Of a stretch of DNA of 19,992 bases, positions 1 to 8,131 are shown piece by piece (positions within the stretch are counted from its first letter, which is position 1; the number at the start of each line of letters is the position of its first letter). Below the pieces are notes generated by a model. That model did no database searches. It was not told the DNA's origin and was given only the letters and a program-made list of their open reading frames with translations. This DNA is from JBHIBA01 sp046758845 (lineage in GTDB: Bacteria > UBA8248 > JACPRG01 > G963555815), in the NCBI GenBank assembly GCA_046758845.1, contig JBHIBA010000052.1, positions 1 to 19,992 on the forward strand, given 5' to 3'. The position numbers and the translations under genes are program-made.

Positions 1-26
1 AAGCCCCCCCTGGGAATCTGGGCTTT
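1..26 (-). terminator. possible terminator hairpin after meaB, cut by the window edge
   Basis: AAGCCC at 1-6 pairs with GGGCTT at 20-25 across a 13-nt loop, about 20 bp beyond the meaB stop codon. On the minus strand any T-tract would lie outside the window, so this cannot be confirmed. On the plus strand the arm is followed only by TTT. It may serve meaB or a converging gene outside the window. Confidence 0.25.
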
Positions 27-46
27 CATCCCCGTCTACCGGTTTT

Positions 47-1042
47 TCAACTCCCGATGACTTCCTCTCCAGTTGGCCAATGACCGTTCAATCGCTCCAA
101 AACTTCGTCCACGAGCGAATAGGGATCTTTCGACCTGTCCATCAGCGCCCCAATCCAGTCATTCAAGCGGCCGGTTCGTTCCAGGCGGCTCCACAACCTC
201 CCTCCAACCTCTTCCAGCAGCAAAGCGCGAAAGTTTTCACGGAGCCTCGCCTTTCGGCGCTCGGCCAAAGCCTCGGGCTTTGAATGGAGATGGGCCTGCA
301 TCGCCCCTAATGCCTCGTACAAAGCCCCGACCCCCTGGCCCGTCGTCGCAACCGTTTGGAAGACGCGCTCATCTTCATAACCCTCAGGGATTCCGACTGG
401 CGGCGAACCGGAGCGGTCAAGCATTTCGCGAATCGCCCGCGCCGTCTCCCCGGCCCCCGGCAGGTCCGCCTTGTTCACCACATAGAGAGTCCCGACCTCC
501 ATGATCCCGGCCTTCATCATCTGGATCTCGTCACCGGTGGCGGGTTGGAGGACGACCACCGTGAAGTCCGAAAGGGCGGCCACTGCCACCTCCTCTTGGC
601 CCACACCGAGCGTTTCAACCAAAACGACATCCCGGCCCAGGGCGTCCATCACATGCACGGCTTCGGCGGTCGTACGAGCCACTCCCCCGTGGGTCCCGCG
701 GGAGGCCATGGACCGGATGAACACCCCTTCGTCGGCACTGTGCCGGCTCATTCGAATCCGATCCCCCAGCAGGGCGCCCCCGCTGAAGGGGCTGCTCGGA
801 TCGATGGCCACGATCCCGACCGTCTTGCCCCCCTTTCGGTAAAGGCGCGTGAGTTGATCGACCAAGGCGCTCTTTCCCGCCCCCGGAGGCCCGGTAATCC
901 CGATGACGCGGGCCCGACCGGTCAACTTGAAAAGGGCCTTCATGGCTTCGCGTCCCTCAGGGAGGCGGTCCTCGACCAGGGAGATCAAGCGCGACGCTGC
1001 CTGTACGTCTCCTTGCTGAATCCTCTCAACCAGTCCATGCAT
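47..1042 (-). CDS. meaB: methylmalonyl-CoA mutase-associated GTPase MeaB
   Basis: G3E-family P-loop GTPase of 331 residues, the usual MeaB/ArgK length. Visible motifs are the Walker A GPPGAGKS (residues 51-58), the DPSSPFSGGALLGDR segment after it (81-95) that is characteristic of MeaB, the Walker B-like ETLGVGQ (143-149) and the base-specificity motif NKAD (190-193). Family members protect adenosylcobalamin-dependent acyl-CoA mutases and gate cofactor loading using GTP hydrolysis. No mutase gene lies in the window, so the partner is either encoded elsewhere or beyond the left edge. The ATG at 1042 has no strong ribosome binding site, but no other start codon lies in frame before an upstream stop. 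The crotonase gene is 138 bp upstream on the same strand, so a shared acyl-CoA role is plausible but unproven. Confidence 0.93.
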   Translation of the reverse strand: MHGLVERIQQGDVQAASRLISLVEDRLPEGREAMKALFKLTGRARVIGITGPPGAGKSALVDQLTRLYRKGGKTVGIVAIDPSSPFSGGALLGDRIRMSRHSADEGVFIRSMASRGTHGGVARTTAEAVHVMDALGRDVVLVETLGVGQEEVAVAALSDFTVVVLQPATGDEIQMMKAGIMEVGTLYVVNKADLPGAGETARAIREMLDRSGSPPVGIPEGYEDERVFQTVATTGQGVGALYEALGAMQAHLHSKPEALAERRKARLRENFRALLLEEVGGRLWSRLERTGRLNDWIGALMDRSKDPYSLVDEVLERLNGHWPTGEEVIGS

Positions 1043-1180
1043 GGCGTTCGCCCGGCTCTTCGCGCCTCCAAGGGCGATATCTTAGCATGCGGACATCCGG
1101 CCGCGCAGAGGCTCTGTTCTGGGGCAATCGGCGGGGTTGCCGCGATCATCTCCCGGAGGGCGGGGGCTCCAGGGGGCCTA

Positions 1181-1957
1181 TCACCGGTTCTTCCAGCGGG
1201 GCCTGCGGTGTTCGCGGAAGGCGGCCAGACCCTCGTGGGCGTCTTCTGTGTTCATCAGGTCGTGCAGATAAAGGGCGCTGCTGCGGTCCAAGGCGGTTCT
1301 CAGGTCCGCGCCGGCGGAGGCATAGATGGCGCGGCGGGCGAGGCGCAGCACGGCGGCGCTGGATCTGTTGATACGGCCCACCAGGCGGGTGACCGCCCCA
1401 TCGAACTCTTCCAGCGGATAGACCGAGTTCACGATTCCCAGCGCCTGAGCCTCACGGGCAGTGATGATCTCCCCCGTCAGGACCAGTTCCAGGGTCTTCC
1501 GCAAACCCACCAACCGGGGGAGCACCGCAACGCCCACGGGCGGGAACAAGCCGGCCTTGATCTCGGGGAACCCGAACTGAGCGGTGTCGGCCGCCAAGAT
1601 CAGGTCGCAGCAGCACGCCAGTTCACATCCGCCGCCCAACGCCAACCCCTTGATGGCCGCGATGGTGACAACGTCCAGTTCCTCCAGGATGTCCAGTGTG
1701 CTTCGGGCGATATCGATGAATCCCTCAACGCGGTGGGGCGTGAAACTTTCTATGGTGATCCCCGCAGAGAAGGCCTGGTTACCGCTGCCGGTGAGGATGA
1801 GGGCCTTGAGGCCCGCGACCGTCCGGGCCCGTCTCAGAGCTTGCTGCATCTCCTGGAAGGTCTCCAGGTCCATGAGGTTCAAGGACGGACGGTTGATGGT
1901 GACGGTTACCCGTCCGGCGCCTTCCTCATACAAAATGTTATTGAACTCAGGGGTCAT
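1181..1957 (-). CDS. enoyl-CoA hydratase/isomerase (crotonase) family protein, cyclohexadienoyl-CoA hydratase-like
   Basis: A 258-residue crotonase-fold protein. It keeps the oxyanion-hole segment AFSAG (62-66) and the GLALGGGCELA block (104-114). The two glutamates used by hydratases are present, in GGGCELA (E112) and FPEIKAG (E132), so it is probably a true hydratase. The stretch after the second glutamate, LFPPVGVAVLPRLVG, differs from the PGAGGTQRL of fatty-acid enoyl-CoA hydratases. Together with the SAGITIESFTPHRVE segment it resembles, from memory, cyclohexa-1,5-diene-1-carbonyl-CoA hydratases (Dch/BamR) of anaerobic aromatic degradation. That subgroup is an inference; no benzoyl-CoA reductase or other pathway gene is present. 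The ATG at 1957 follows purine-rich sequence with AAAGG close by. It lies in the same direction as meaB and the isomerase, but the gaps (138 and 158 bp) do not make a tight operon. Confidence 0.85.
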   Translation of the reverse strand: MTPEFNNILYEEGAGRVTVTINRPSLNLMDLETFQEMQQALRRARTVAGLKALILTGSGNQAFSAGITIESFTPHRVEGFIDIARSTLDILEELDVVTIAAIKGLALGGGCELACCCDLILAADTAQFGFPEIKAGLFPPVGVAVLPRLVGLRKTLELVLTGEIITAREAQALGIVNSVYPLEEFDGAVTRLVGRINRSSAAVLRLARRAIYASAGADLRTALDRSSALYLHDLMNTEDAHEGLAAFREHRRPRWKNR

Positions 1958-2031
1958 CGACCTTTCTCCCGCTCCTTTCCCAGTTCACAAGGGCCTGATG
2001 CCCATCCGGCGAAACTCCGAAGGACTCCGCC

Positions 2032-2052
2032 GCCGGGAAGGCAACTCCCGGC
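2032..2052. other. intergenic hairpin between crotonase and isomerase genes
   Basis: GCCGGGA at 2032-2038 and TCCCGGC at 2046-2052 form a perfect 7-bp stem around a 7-nt loop, in the 158-bp gap between two minus-strand genes. No T-tract follows on either strand, so it is not a standard intrinsic terminator. A second shorter complement (CGGCG/CGCCG) lies alongside. It may be an mRNA-processing stem, an attenuator or a repeat remnant. Confidence 0.4.
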
Positions 2053-2115
2053 ATTCACGGCCCCGGACGGGTGCATCTGAAGGGCTCGCGGGGCAGTTCA
2101 CGACCCGCTTACCCC

Positions 2116-3057
2116 CTACCCTTCCCTCCCCCCGTTGGGTCCGAGAATCCCCGCCTCTATCAGGACCTCGAGACCCGCCTGAAGGTCCTCTTCGCTGGCT
2201 CGGGGGTGGACCTCCAGGACCCTCAAAGTCTCGGGCGACAAATAGGGAGCCAGGGAAGCAAACTGAGCATCTCCCCTGCCCGGGGCGATGTGGTCGTCAT
2301 ATCCCTTTGCGTCGTGAAGGTGAAGCCCGAGGAGTCGCTTTCCCAGTTCTCCGGCCAGAACCTCTTCCCCCTTCACCAGCCCCAGGTTCTGGTGGACGGT
2401 CGCATGCCCCACGTCATGCCAGTAACGGAAATTCCCGCCATCGAACTCCGAAAGGATGCGCCCGATTTCTTCGTAAGTCGGAACCTCATGGAGGTGGATC
2501 CGATTCTCTATCCCGAGAAGCAGATTGAGACGTTCCGCTTTTTGCGTCAATTGTTGCAGACTGAACGAAAGCGCGTCCCAAACCTCCTCCCCCGCCCTCG
2601 CCCGTCGTCCCGCCAGTTCCAGGAGCCGCTCGCGCCCTTCGTCGGTCTCCGTCGTTTCCCGGTCGTACATCTGCCGCAGGGTATCTATACACGGTGACAT
2701 GGCCGTCGTCCCCAGATGAAGGACGACGGCCTCGGCTTCGACGTCGGCCGCCAGCTCCAAGGTCCTGCAGGCGAGCGCCACGGCCGCCCGTCTTTCCTCC
2801 TCGTCTCCGGCGGTCACTTCAGGCTCCGGACGTTCCGTTTCCCAAGGCAACAACTTGGGCTCATACTTGGGACACGGATTGTGGACGCTGACGGCTCTCA
2901 CTCGCTTTCGTCTCAGCGCCGGGAGAATTTCTTCCACAGGCTTTCGCGCCGTATAGCTGGAGATTTCAATCGACGAGAAGCCCAACCGATCCACCTCATT
3001 CAGGATTTTCTGGCCCTCTTCCAGGGAAGGCCAGTAGGCCGTAGAGATAGAAATCAC
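2116..3057 (-). CDS. sugar phosphate isomerase/epimerase family protein (AP endonuclease 2-like TIM barrel)
   Basis: A 313-residue protein with the hallmarks of the xylose-isomerase-like TIM-barrel superfamily. A first strand starts almost at the N-terminus (ISTAYWPS). Putative metal-site motifs follow along the barrel strands: VVLHLG, GIENRIHLHE, YWHDVGHA, GLHLHDAKG followed by HIAPGRGD, and VLEVHP. These are the positions where family members place divalent-metal ligands (His, Glu, Asp). It is somewhat longer than typical members because of a charged helical insertion around residues 85-165. The substrate cannot be told from sequence. The start is a GTG at 3057; it overlaps by four bases (GTGA) the stop of a short upstream frame. 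It could be a hydroxypyruvate-isomerase-like enzyme, an inosose or keto-sugar epimerase, or an endonuclease IV relative. Confidence 0.82.
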   Translation of the reverse strand: MISISTAYWPSLEEGQKILNEVDRLGFSSIEISSYTARKPVEEILPALRRKRVRAVSVHNPCPKYEPKLLPWETERPEPEVTAGDEEERRAAVALACRTLELAADVEAEAVVLHLGTTAMSPCIDTLRQMYDRETTETDEGRERLLELAGRRARAGEEVWDALSFSLQQLTQKAERLNLLLGIENRIHLHEVPTYEEIGRILSEFDGGNFRYWHDVGHATVHQNLGLVKGEEVLAGELGKRLLGLHLHDAKGYDDHIAPGRGDAQFASLAPYLSPETLRVLEVHPRASEEDLQAGLEVLIEAGILGPNGGREG

Positions 3058-3365
3058 CTTCCCAGCCTCATCCCGCGGATGACTGGTGAGGGTGGCCCGG
3101 CGTTTTGGTCGAGCAACCGCCCTTCCTCTTTTTCCCCGACGCGGCCACCCTCAGAAATTTTCGTCCCCTTGCCCTCATCCAATGATTCAAAGGTCCGGGC
3201 GTAACTAACCTGAAAATAACCCGCCGGAAGAGGCTGAAGAACCTCCTTCATGGAGGAAGCTGACTAATCGTACCATATTGACCGTCCCCTCCAGATGAAA
3301 GGAACTCTATCGAACCCGTAGGGCAGAAGCTCTGCGGGGCGCTTCCCTTGCAAGAGTCGGCGGGC

Positions 3366-3388
3366 CAGGGCGAAACGACTTCGCCTTG
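3366..3388. other. 9-bp stem-loop upstream of the efflux operon
   Basis: Arms at 3366-3374 and 3380-3388 pair completely with one G-T wobble around loop ACGAC. The stem lies about 120 bp ahead of the adaptor start, so it could sit in the 5' leader of the efflux mRNA or be an operator-like dyad. No regulator gene is adjacent. Confidence 0.45.
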
Positions 3389-3433
3389 CACCCCCCTTTC
3401 ATTCGGACTAGTGTTGAAGAGGGATACTCCGTA

Positions 3434-3484
3434 ATGGAAAGTGGGGTTTTACTCGCCGGGTTGTGGAAGCCGGTCGCGGATTGA
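3434..3484 (+). CDS. possible 16-residue leader peptide upstream of the efflux operon
   Basis: ATG at 3434 opens a frame encoding MESGVLLAGLWKPVAD, closing at TGA 3482-3484, 22 bp before the likely adaptor start. A purine-rich GAAGAGGGA at 3416-3424 sits nine bases ahead, a better ribosome binding site than any visible for the adaptor itself. Leader peptides that control drug-efflux genes are known in other bacteria, but nothing here shows that this frame is translated. It could be chance. Confidence 0.25.
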   Translation: MESGVLLAGLWKPVAD

Positions 3485-3506
3485 TACGCAGTCCGGAATT
3501 CGTCCG

Positions 3507-4958
3507 ATGACGTCAAACTTTCAATCCACCCCTCAGTTGGATCGGCGGACGGCCGCGGAGGAAAGCGAGCTCGACGGCCGAGGCGACGGTCCCAGCGCGG
3601 CGCCTTCGGTCGAGTCCGAAACCCGATTGGGAACAGCTGAAGAGACGCAGGATTTTGAGTCTCTCGTCGGCGGCCCTGAAGGGCCCCGAAGACGCCCTCG
3701 CTTTTCGGCGAAACGGTTCCTCCTGACCCTCCTGATGCTCTCCGTGATCGGGTCGCTCACGATTGGAGGCGTCTACTGGATCCGAGCGCTGGAGGAACCG
3801 CCGGCCCCAACTCCCACCCAATCGCCTGTGCCGGTGGAGACCGTGCGGATCTCCCCGAGGCCCTTTATCCATCGGCTGGAGGCGCTGGGAACCGTCCGCG
3901 CGTTCCGTGAAGCGGCGTTGGGCGTGAAGGTTTCCGGGCCCGTTTCGCGCGTTCCCGAAGGGATCGAGCTGGGGGCTTCCGTCCGAAGGCGGGCGCTTTT
4001 GGCCGAGATCGATCCCGTCCCATTTCAAATCGAGGTCAGGTACCGGGAGGCCCTGCTCGGCCGGGCCCAGGCTGAACTCCGCAGGGCCCAGGCAGTCACC
4101 CGCCGACAAAGAGGCCTCATCGATATCAACCGGGAAAAGCTGCGCCTGGCCCGCGCCGAGTGGAAACGCCTGAAAGGGTTGTTCGAGCGGGGGCTGATCG
4201 CTCGACAGGAATTGGAGCGCTCAGAACTCCTTGTCCGCCGAACCCAGGAGGAGCTGCAACGCGCCCAGAGCGCGCTGGAAGAATTGGATGGACAGCGGGC
4301 CATGGCCGCCTCCAACGTCGCGGCGGCCCGGGCGGAGCTCTCTCGAGCGCAACAGTCCTTGAAGGATTCCCAGGTGCGCGCGCCCTTTTCCGGAGTCATT
4401 TCTGAGAAGGTCGTGACGGTCGGGGAAATGGTCTCGCCCGGCACGGTCCTGTTCCGGCTCGTGGACCACGACGTTGTGAGGGTGCTGATCCGCGCGCCCG
4501 CCCATGACATCGGTCTCCTCCATCCGGGGTTGCCCGCAGAGGTTCTCGTGGAGGGATTTTCGCGGCCGTTTCGCGGCAAGGTCGCCTACGTGGGCCCCCG
4601 GGCCGATGCCCGGACGAGGACGTTCCCGGTCGAAGTGCTGGTCGACAACACCGGACTGAGGCGGCTCCTGCCGGGAATATTCGCCCGGGCGAGAGTGCCC
4701 CTGAAAACGTACCCCTCTGCCATCCTCATCCCCCGGTCCAGCGTCGTGGCCCAGGAGAAGGGGTCGGCCGTGTTCATCGTCGACCCCGAACGGCGAACGG
4801 CCAAGAAACGGCCGATCCGGATCGCACGCGCCTTCGGCTCTCGGCTCCTCATCAGCCAGGGACTCGACGCCGGCGACCTCCTCGTGATCCGGGGGCAGCC
4901 CATGCTGGATGACGGGGCCCGGGTTCGGGTAGTGGAGAGCCGCCACCCCGGACCGTGA
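3507..4958 (+). CDS. efflux RND transporter periplasmic adaptor subunit (membrane fusion protein, HlyD/AcrA family)
   Basis: From the ATG at 3507 the protein has 483 residues; a GTG at 3441 would add 22 residues of unlikely sequence. An unusually long, acidic, low-complexity N-terminus (1-70, ending in the basic RRRPRFSAKR) precedes one transmembrane segment (71-90). A proline-rich linker follows, then the first half of the lipoyl-like domain (about 125-171), a long alpha-hairpin rich in Arg, Ala and Glu (175-285), the second lipoyl half with SQVRAPFSGVIS (288-320), a beta-barrel (325-400) and the membrane-proximal domain (405-475). The adaptor links the inner-membrane pump to an outer-membrane channel. 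Its stop overlaps the pump gene start by four bases (GTGA), so translation is probably coupled. There is no lipobox; anchoring is by the transmembrane helix. No TolC-type gene is nearby. The substrate is unknown. Confidence 0.88.
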   Translation: MTSNFQSTPQLDRRTAAEESELDGRGDGPSAAPSVESETRLGTAEETQDFESLVGGPEGPRRRPRFSAKRFLLTLLMLSVIGSLTIGGVYWIRALEEPPAPTPTQSPVPVETVRISPRPFIHRLEALGTVRAFREAALGVKVSGPVSRVPEGIELGASVRRRALLAEIDPVPFQIEVRYREALLGRAQAELRRAQAVTRRQRGLIDINREKLRLARAEWKRLKGLFERGLIARQELERSELLVRRTQEELQRAQSALEELDGQRAMAASNVAAARAELSRAQQSLKDSQVRAPFSGVISEKVVTVGEMVSPGTVLFRLVDHDVVRVLIRAPAHDIGLLHPGLPAEVLVEGFSRPFRGKVAYVGPRADARTRTFPVEVLVDNTGLRRLLPGIFARARVPLKTYPSAILIPRSSVVAQEKGSAVFIVDPERRTAKKRPIRIARAFGSRLLISQGLDAGDLLVIRGQPMLDDGARVRVVESRHPGP

Positions 4959-7900
4959 AAGCGCTCGCCAGGTTCTCCGTCCGCAACCGGGTCATCATCA
5001 ACCTGCTCACGATTTTTGTCATCGGGGCGGGTATTTTGACGTACTGGTCGATGCACCGGGAGATCTTCCCGGAATTTTCCCGCCAGGCCATCCGCATCAA
5101 TACCGAGTACCTCGGGGCCTCTCCCGAAGAGGTGGAAAAACTCATCACCGCGAAGGTCGAGGAAGAACTGTCCGATCTGGACGGCCTGGACGAACTGTTT
5201 TCGATCTCTCACGAGGGCCTGTCGGAGATCCTCCTGAAATTCCGCCCCGGAACCGAAATGAACCGGGCGCTGGACGACGTACGCGCCGCCTTGGACAACG
5301 TGACCGACCTGCCGCAGGAGGCCGAGAAACCCAAGGTCCAGGAGGTCAAGTACTCCTGGCCCGTGATCACGGTCTCTTTGGCGGCAGACATCGACGAGGA
5401 CGTGCTCCGCCGGATGGCCCGGAATCTCAAGGACGATTTTCGGCGCATCCCGGGTGTGGCGGCGGTCACCATCCTGGGCGACCGGGAAAGGCAGATCTGG
5501 GTCGAGGTGGAACCCGCCCGCCTGGAGGAATACAGCCTTACGCTGGACGGCATCCGGACCGCCATCGCCGCACACAACCGGAACGTTCCCGGCGGAACCC
5601 TGAAGACCCCCCGGGGGGAAATCCTGATCCGCTCTCTCGGCGAAGCCCAAGGGGCGGAAGACGTCAAACGGATCATCGTCCGCAGCCTTCCCACCGGCAC
5701 TTCCCTGCGCGTGGGCGATCTGGCGCGCGTCCGCGAGACGTTTGAGGATCCGGTGACGCTGGCCCGTTGGGGGGGGAAACCGGCCATCAACCTGGTCGTC
5801 GTCAAGGAGCGCGAGGGTGATTCCATCAACATCGCCAGAGCCGTCCGCGAGCAGGTCGATGAGATCAGGCCTCAGCTCCCGGAAACGGTGCAGATCGGCG
5901 TCAACAATGACTTGTCCGTCTTCATCCGTAACCGCCTTAACACGCTGCGAACCAGCGGCTTCATCGGCCTGACCATCGTTCTCATCCTTCTCTGCTTGTT
6001 TCTCCGCTTCCGGGTCGCCATCCTGACCGGCCTCGGCATCCCCTTCGCCATGCTGGGGGGAATCGCCCTCATGGCGACTTTCGGAATGAGCCTCAACATG
6101 CTCTCTCTGTTCGCCCTCATTCTGGTCCTGGGGCTGTTGGTGGACGACGCGATCGTCGTGTCGGAGAACATCTACCGGCACGTCGAAGCGGGCATGGACC
6201 CCCGAAAGGCCGCGGTGGAAGGGACCGCGCAGGTGGCGTGGCCAGTGGTGGCGACGGTGATCACCACGGTGGCCGCCTTTCTCCCCCTGTTGATGGTCCC
6301 CGGGGAGATGGGCATCTTCCTGTCCCCCATCCCCCTGGTCGTCAGCTTCGCCCTCCTCGCCTCCCTCCTGGAAGCGCTGCTGATTCTGCCCTCGCACATC
6401 GCAGACGTCATCACGCCGGCCTATGCGAAAGGTGTTCGTCACCGGGAAACCCGACTGCTGAACCGGATGCGAAAGGCCTATCGGGGATTACTCGAGTGGG
6501 CGCTGCGCTGGAGGTATGTGTCGGCCGGGTTGCTGCTCTCGATCACGATCGTCCTCGCGGCCCTGGCGTTTTACCGGGTTCCCTTCGTCGTGTTCCGCGA
6601 ATTTGAGTCCTCCTTGTTCTTCGTGAACATGGAAACCTCACCGGGCAGCAAGATCGGAGACACCCTGGAAGTCGCAAAACAGGCGGAGCGGGTCGCGCTC
6701 AAACTGCCCCCGGGTGAGCTCAAATCGCTGTCCACAAACGTCGGGGTCAAGGTTCTGGACGTCGTCCGATTGGAGCGCGGCCCGAATCTCGCCCAGTTGG
6801 TCGTCGAGCTGGAGGAGAAGGGCCGCAAGCGCAGCGTGGACGAAATCATCGCCGGGCTTCGAGAGGGGATGGAGAAGATTCCGGGCATCCTCAAGGTGCA
6901 GTTCCTCAAGACCCAAGCTGGGCCCGGGGGGCCGCCCATCGAGGTTCGCATCGCGGGGGAAAGCCTGCCCGTCCTTCGGGGGTTGGCCGACGAGGCCAAA
7001 AATTTCCTGAGCGGCATTCAGGGGGTGCGGGACATTCGGGACGACTTCACCGAAGGGAAGGAAGAGCTGCAGATCACCCTTCGCCCGGAGGCGCGGGCGC
7101 TGGGCCTAAGCCTGAGAGAGATCGCCGTTCAGGTGCAGCAGGGGTTTCAGGGAGTGGAGGCCTCCACCATCCAGCGACGGGACGAGGACGTGCCCATCGT
7201 GGTCCGCTTTCCCGAAGAGCACCGCTTGCGCACCGAATCCCTGGACAATCTGAAGATCACCCTGGCCTCCGGAGAGCAGGTCTTCCTGAAAGACGTCGCC
7301 CACCTGGAAACAGGAATCGGGATCAGCAAGGTCCGACGCTACAACCAGAAGCGGACGATCACGGTTTTTTCGGACGTCAATCCACGCCAGGCGAACGCCT
7401 TGCAGGTCTCCGAGCGGCTCCGGAAGAAATTCCACGACGTGGGCCGTCGGTTTCCCGGCCATCAGATCCTCATCCGGGGAGAGCGTCAGGAGGCCGAGGC
7501 CTCGCTGGCTTCTCTGCCCCGGATCTCGGTGATCGCCCTGTTGTTGATTTATTTCATCCTGGGGTCGCTGTTCCGATCGTTCATCCAGCCGCTCGTCGTG
7601 ATGGGCGCCATCCCCTTGGCCCTGGACGGCGTGGTGCTCGGCCATCTCATCATGGGAGAGACGCTGAGCTTCTTGTCCGCCATGGGCCTGGTCGCCCTGA
7701 TCGGAGTCGTCGTCAACGACTCCCTCATCATGGTGGACTTCATCAACCGGGCCCGCCGCGGGGGCGCCCCACGGGACGAAGCCATCGTCGAATCCGGAAT
7801 CGCGCGCCTGCGCCCGATTCTCCTTACGACCGCGACGACCGTCGGCGGACTGACTCCCCTGGCGTTCTTCGCCTCGGGCCAAGCCAAGTTCCTCTCCCCC

Positions 7901-8131
7901 ATGGCCATCTCCGTGGTGTGGGGCCTTTCCTTCGCGACCATCCTGACGCTCATCCTCATCCCGTGCCTGTACGCCATCATGGATGATGTCGTGGGACTCC
8001 TTCGACGGCTGGTGGGACTCAAGCCCCTGCCGGCCGATCCCGGGGCGGAGTATCCCTTCCCGTCCGACCAGCCGGGGGTCATGGAAGTGGACGTGGAGTC
8101 GGCCCCGCGAGCGCGCGAGCCGTCACCGTGA
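4955..8131 (+). CDS. efflux RND transporter permease subunit (AcrB-type family)
   Basis: A 1058-residue inner-membrane pump with the RND duplicated plan: TM1 near residues 12-32, a large periplasmic porter loop, TM2-TM6 from about 335, a second periplasmic loop, and TM8-TM12 near the C-terminus. TM4 carries the paired proton-relay aspartates in GLLVDDAIVVSEN (D397, D398). In TM10 the sequence is GVVVNDSLIMVDF (N921, D922), so the lysine used by AcrB (K940) is replaced. This variant occurs in a large, poorly characterised branch of AcrB-like pumps. The protein exports small molecules or ions using the proton gradient; the substrate cannot be inferred and the heavy-metal (CzcA) signature is not evident. 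The start is the GTG at 4955, inside the adaptor's stop region. After the last helix a soluble tail of about 45 residues is rich in Pro, Glu and Asp. Confidence 0.93.
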   Translation: MKALARFSVRNRVIINLLTIFVIGAGILTYWSMHREIFPEFSRQAIRINTEYLGASPEEVEKLITAKVEEELSDLDGLDELFSISHEGLSEILLKFRPGTEMNRALDDVRAALDNVTDLPQEAEKPKVQEVKYSWPVITVSLAADIDEDVLRRMARNLKDDFRRIPGVAAVTILGDRERQIWVEVEPARLEEYSLTLDGIRTAIAAHNRNVPGGTLKTPRGEILIRSLGEAQGAEDVKRIIVRSLPTGTSLRVGDLARVRETFEDPVTLARWGGKPAINLVVVKEREGDSINIARAVREQVDEIRPQLPETVQIGVNNDLSVFIRNRLNTLRTSGFIGLTIVLILLCLFLRFRVAILTGLGIPFAMLGGIALMATFGMSLNMLSLFALILVLGLLVDDAIVVSENIYRHVEAGMDPRKAAVEGTAQVAWPVVATVITTVAAFLPLLMVPGEMGIFLSPIPLVVSFALLASLLEALLILPSHIADVITPAYAKGVRHRETRLLNRMRKAYRGLLEWALRWRYVSAGLLLSITIVLAALAFYRVPFVVFREFESSLFFVNMETSPGSKIGDTLEVAKQAERVALKLPPGELKSLSTNVGVKVLDVVRLERGPNLAQLVVELEEKGRKRSVDEIIAGLREGMEKIPGILKVQFLKTQAGPGGPPIEVRIAGESLPVLRGLADEAKNFLSGIQGVRDIRDDFTEGKEELQITLRPEARALGLSLREIAVQVQQGFQGVEASTIQRRDEDVPIVVRFPEEHRLRTESLDNLKITLASGEQVFLKDVAHLETGIGISKVRRYNQKRTITVFSDVNPRQANALQVSERLRKKFHDVGRRFPGHQILIRGERQEAEASLASLPRISVIALLLIYFILGSLFRSFIQPLVVMGAIPLALDGVVLGHLIMGETLSFLSAMGLVALIGVVVNDSLIMVDFINRARRGGAPRDEAIVESGIARLRPILLTTATTVGGLTPLAFFASGQAKFLSPMAISVVWGLSFATILTLILIPCLYAIMDDVVGLLRRLVGLKPLPADPGAEYPFPSDQPGVMEVDVESAPRAREPSP

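Larger units (their letters stand above)
3058..3506. other. 449-bp region between the isomerase and efflux genes, hairpin-rich and mainly non-coding
   Basis: No gene here is well supported. Two small reading frames are possible: a 65-codon minus-strand frame at 3054-3251 and a 16-codon plus-strand leader at 3434-3484. Two hairpins are clear. GCAGA/TCTGC at 3323-3335 has a 3-nt loop, and a 9-bp stem at 3366-3388 (arms CAGGGCGAA and TTCGCCTTG, one G-T pair) has a 5-nt loop. Neither is followed by a T-tract. I could not find a convincing promoter on either strand, although the divergent genes on both sides should each need one here. Confidence 0.5.

Noticed and set aside
356..2080. A 574-codon open frame on the plus strand opposite meaB and the crotonase gene.
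   Set aside because: It is antisense to two clearly recognisable genes and spans the gap between them. Its translation is low-complexity (Gly, Gln, His, Asp rich), as expected for the opposite strand of GC-rich coding DNA.
3441..3506. A GTG start at 3441 for the efflux adaptor.
   Set aside because: It adds 22 residues with no ribosome binding site at a sensible distance, and the purine-rich site nearby is better placed for ATG 3434 in another frame. The 5' boundary remains uncertain.
4586..6442. A 618-codon open frame on the minus strand opposite the efflux adaptor and pump.
   Set aside because: It is the shadow of the RND genes. The translation is full of Asp, Gly, Gln and His with no domain, and the plus-strand frame is unambiguous.
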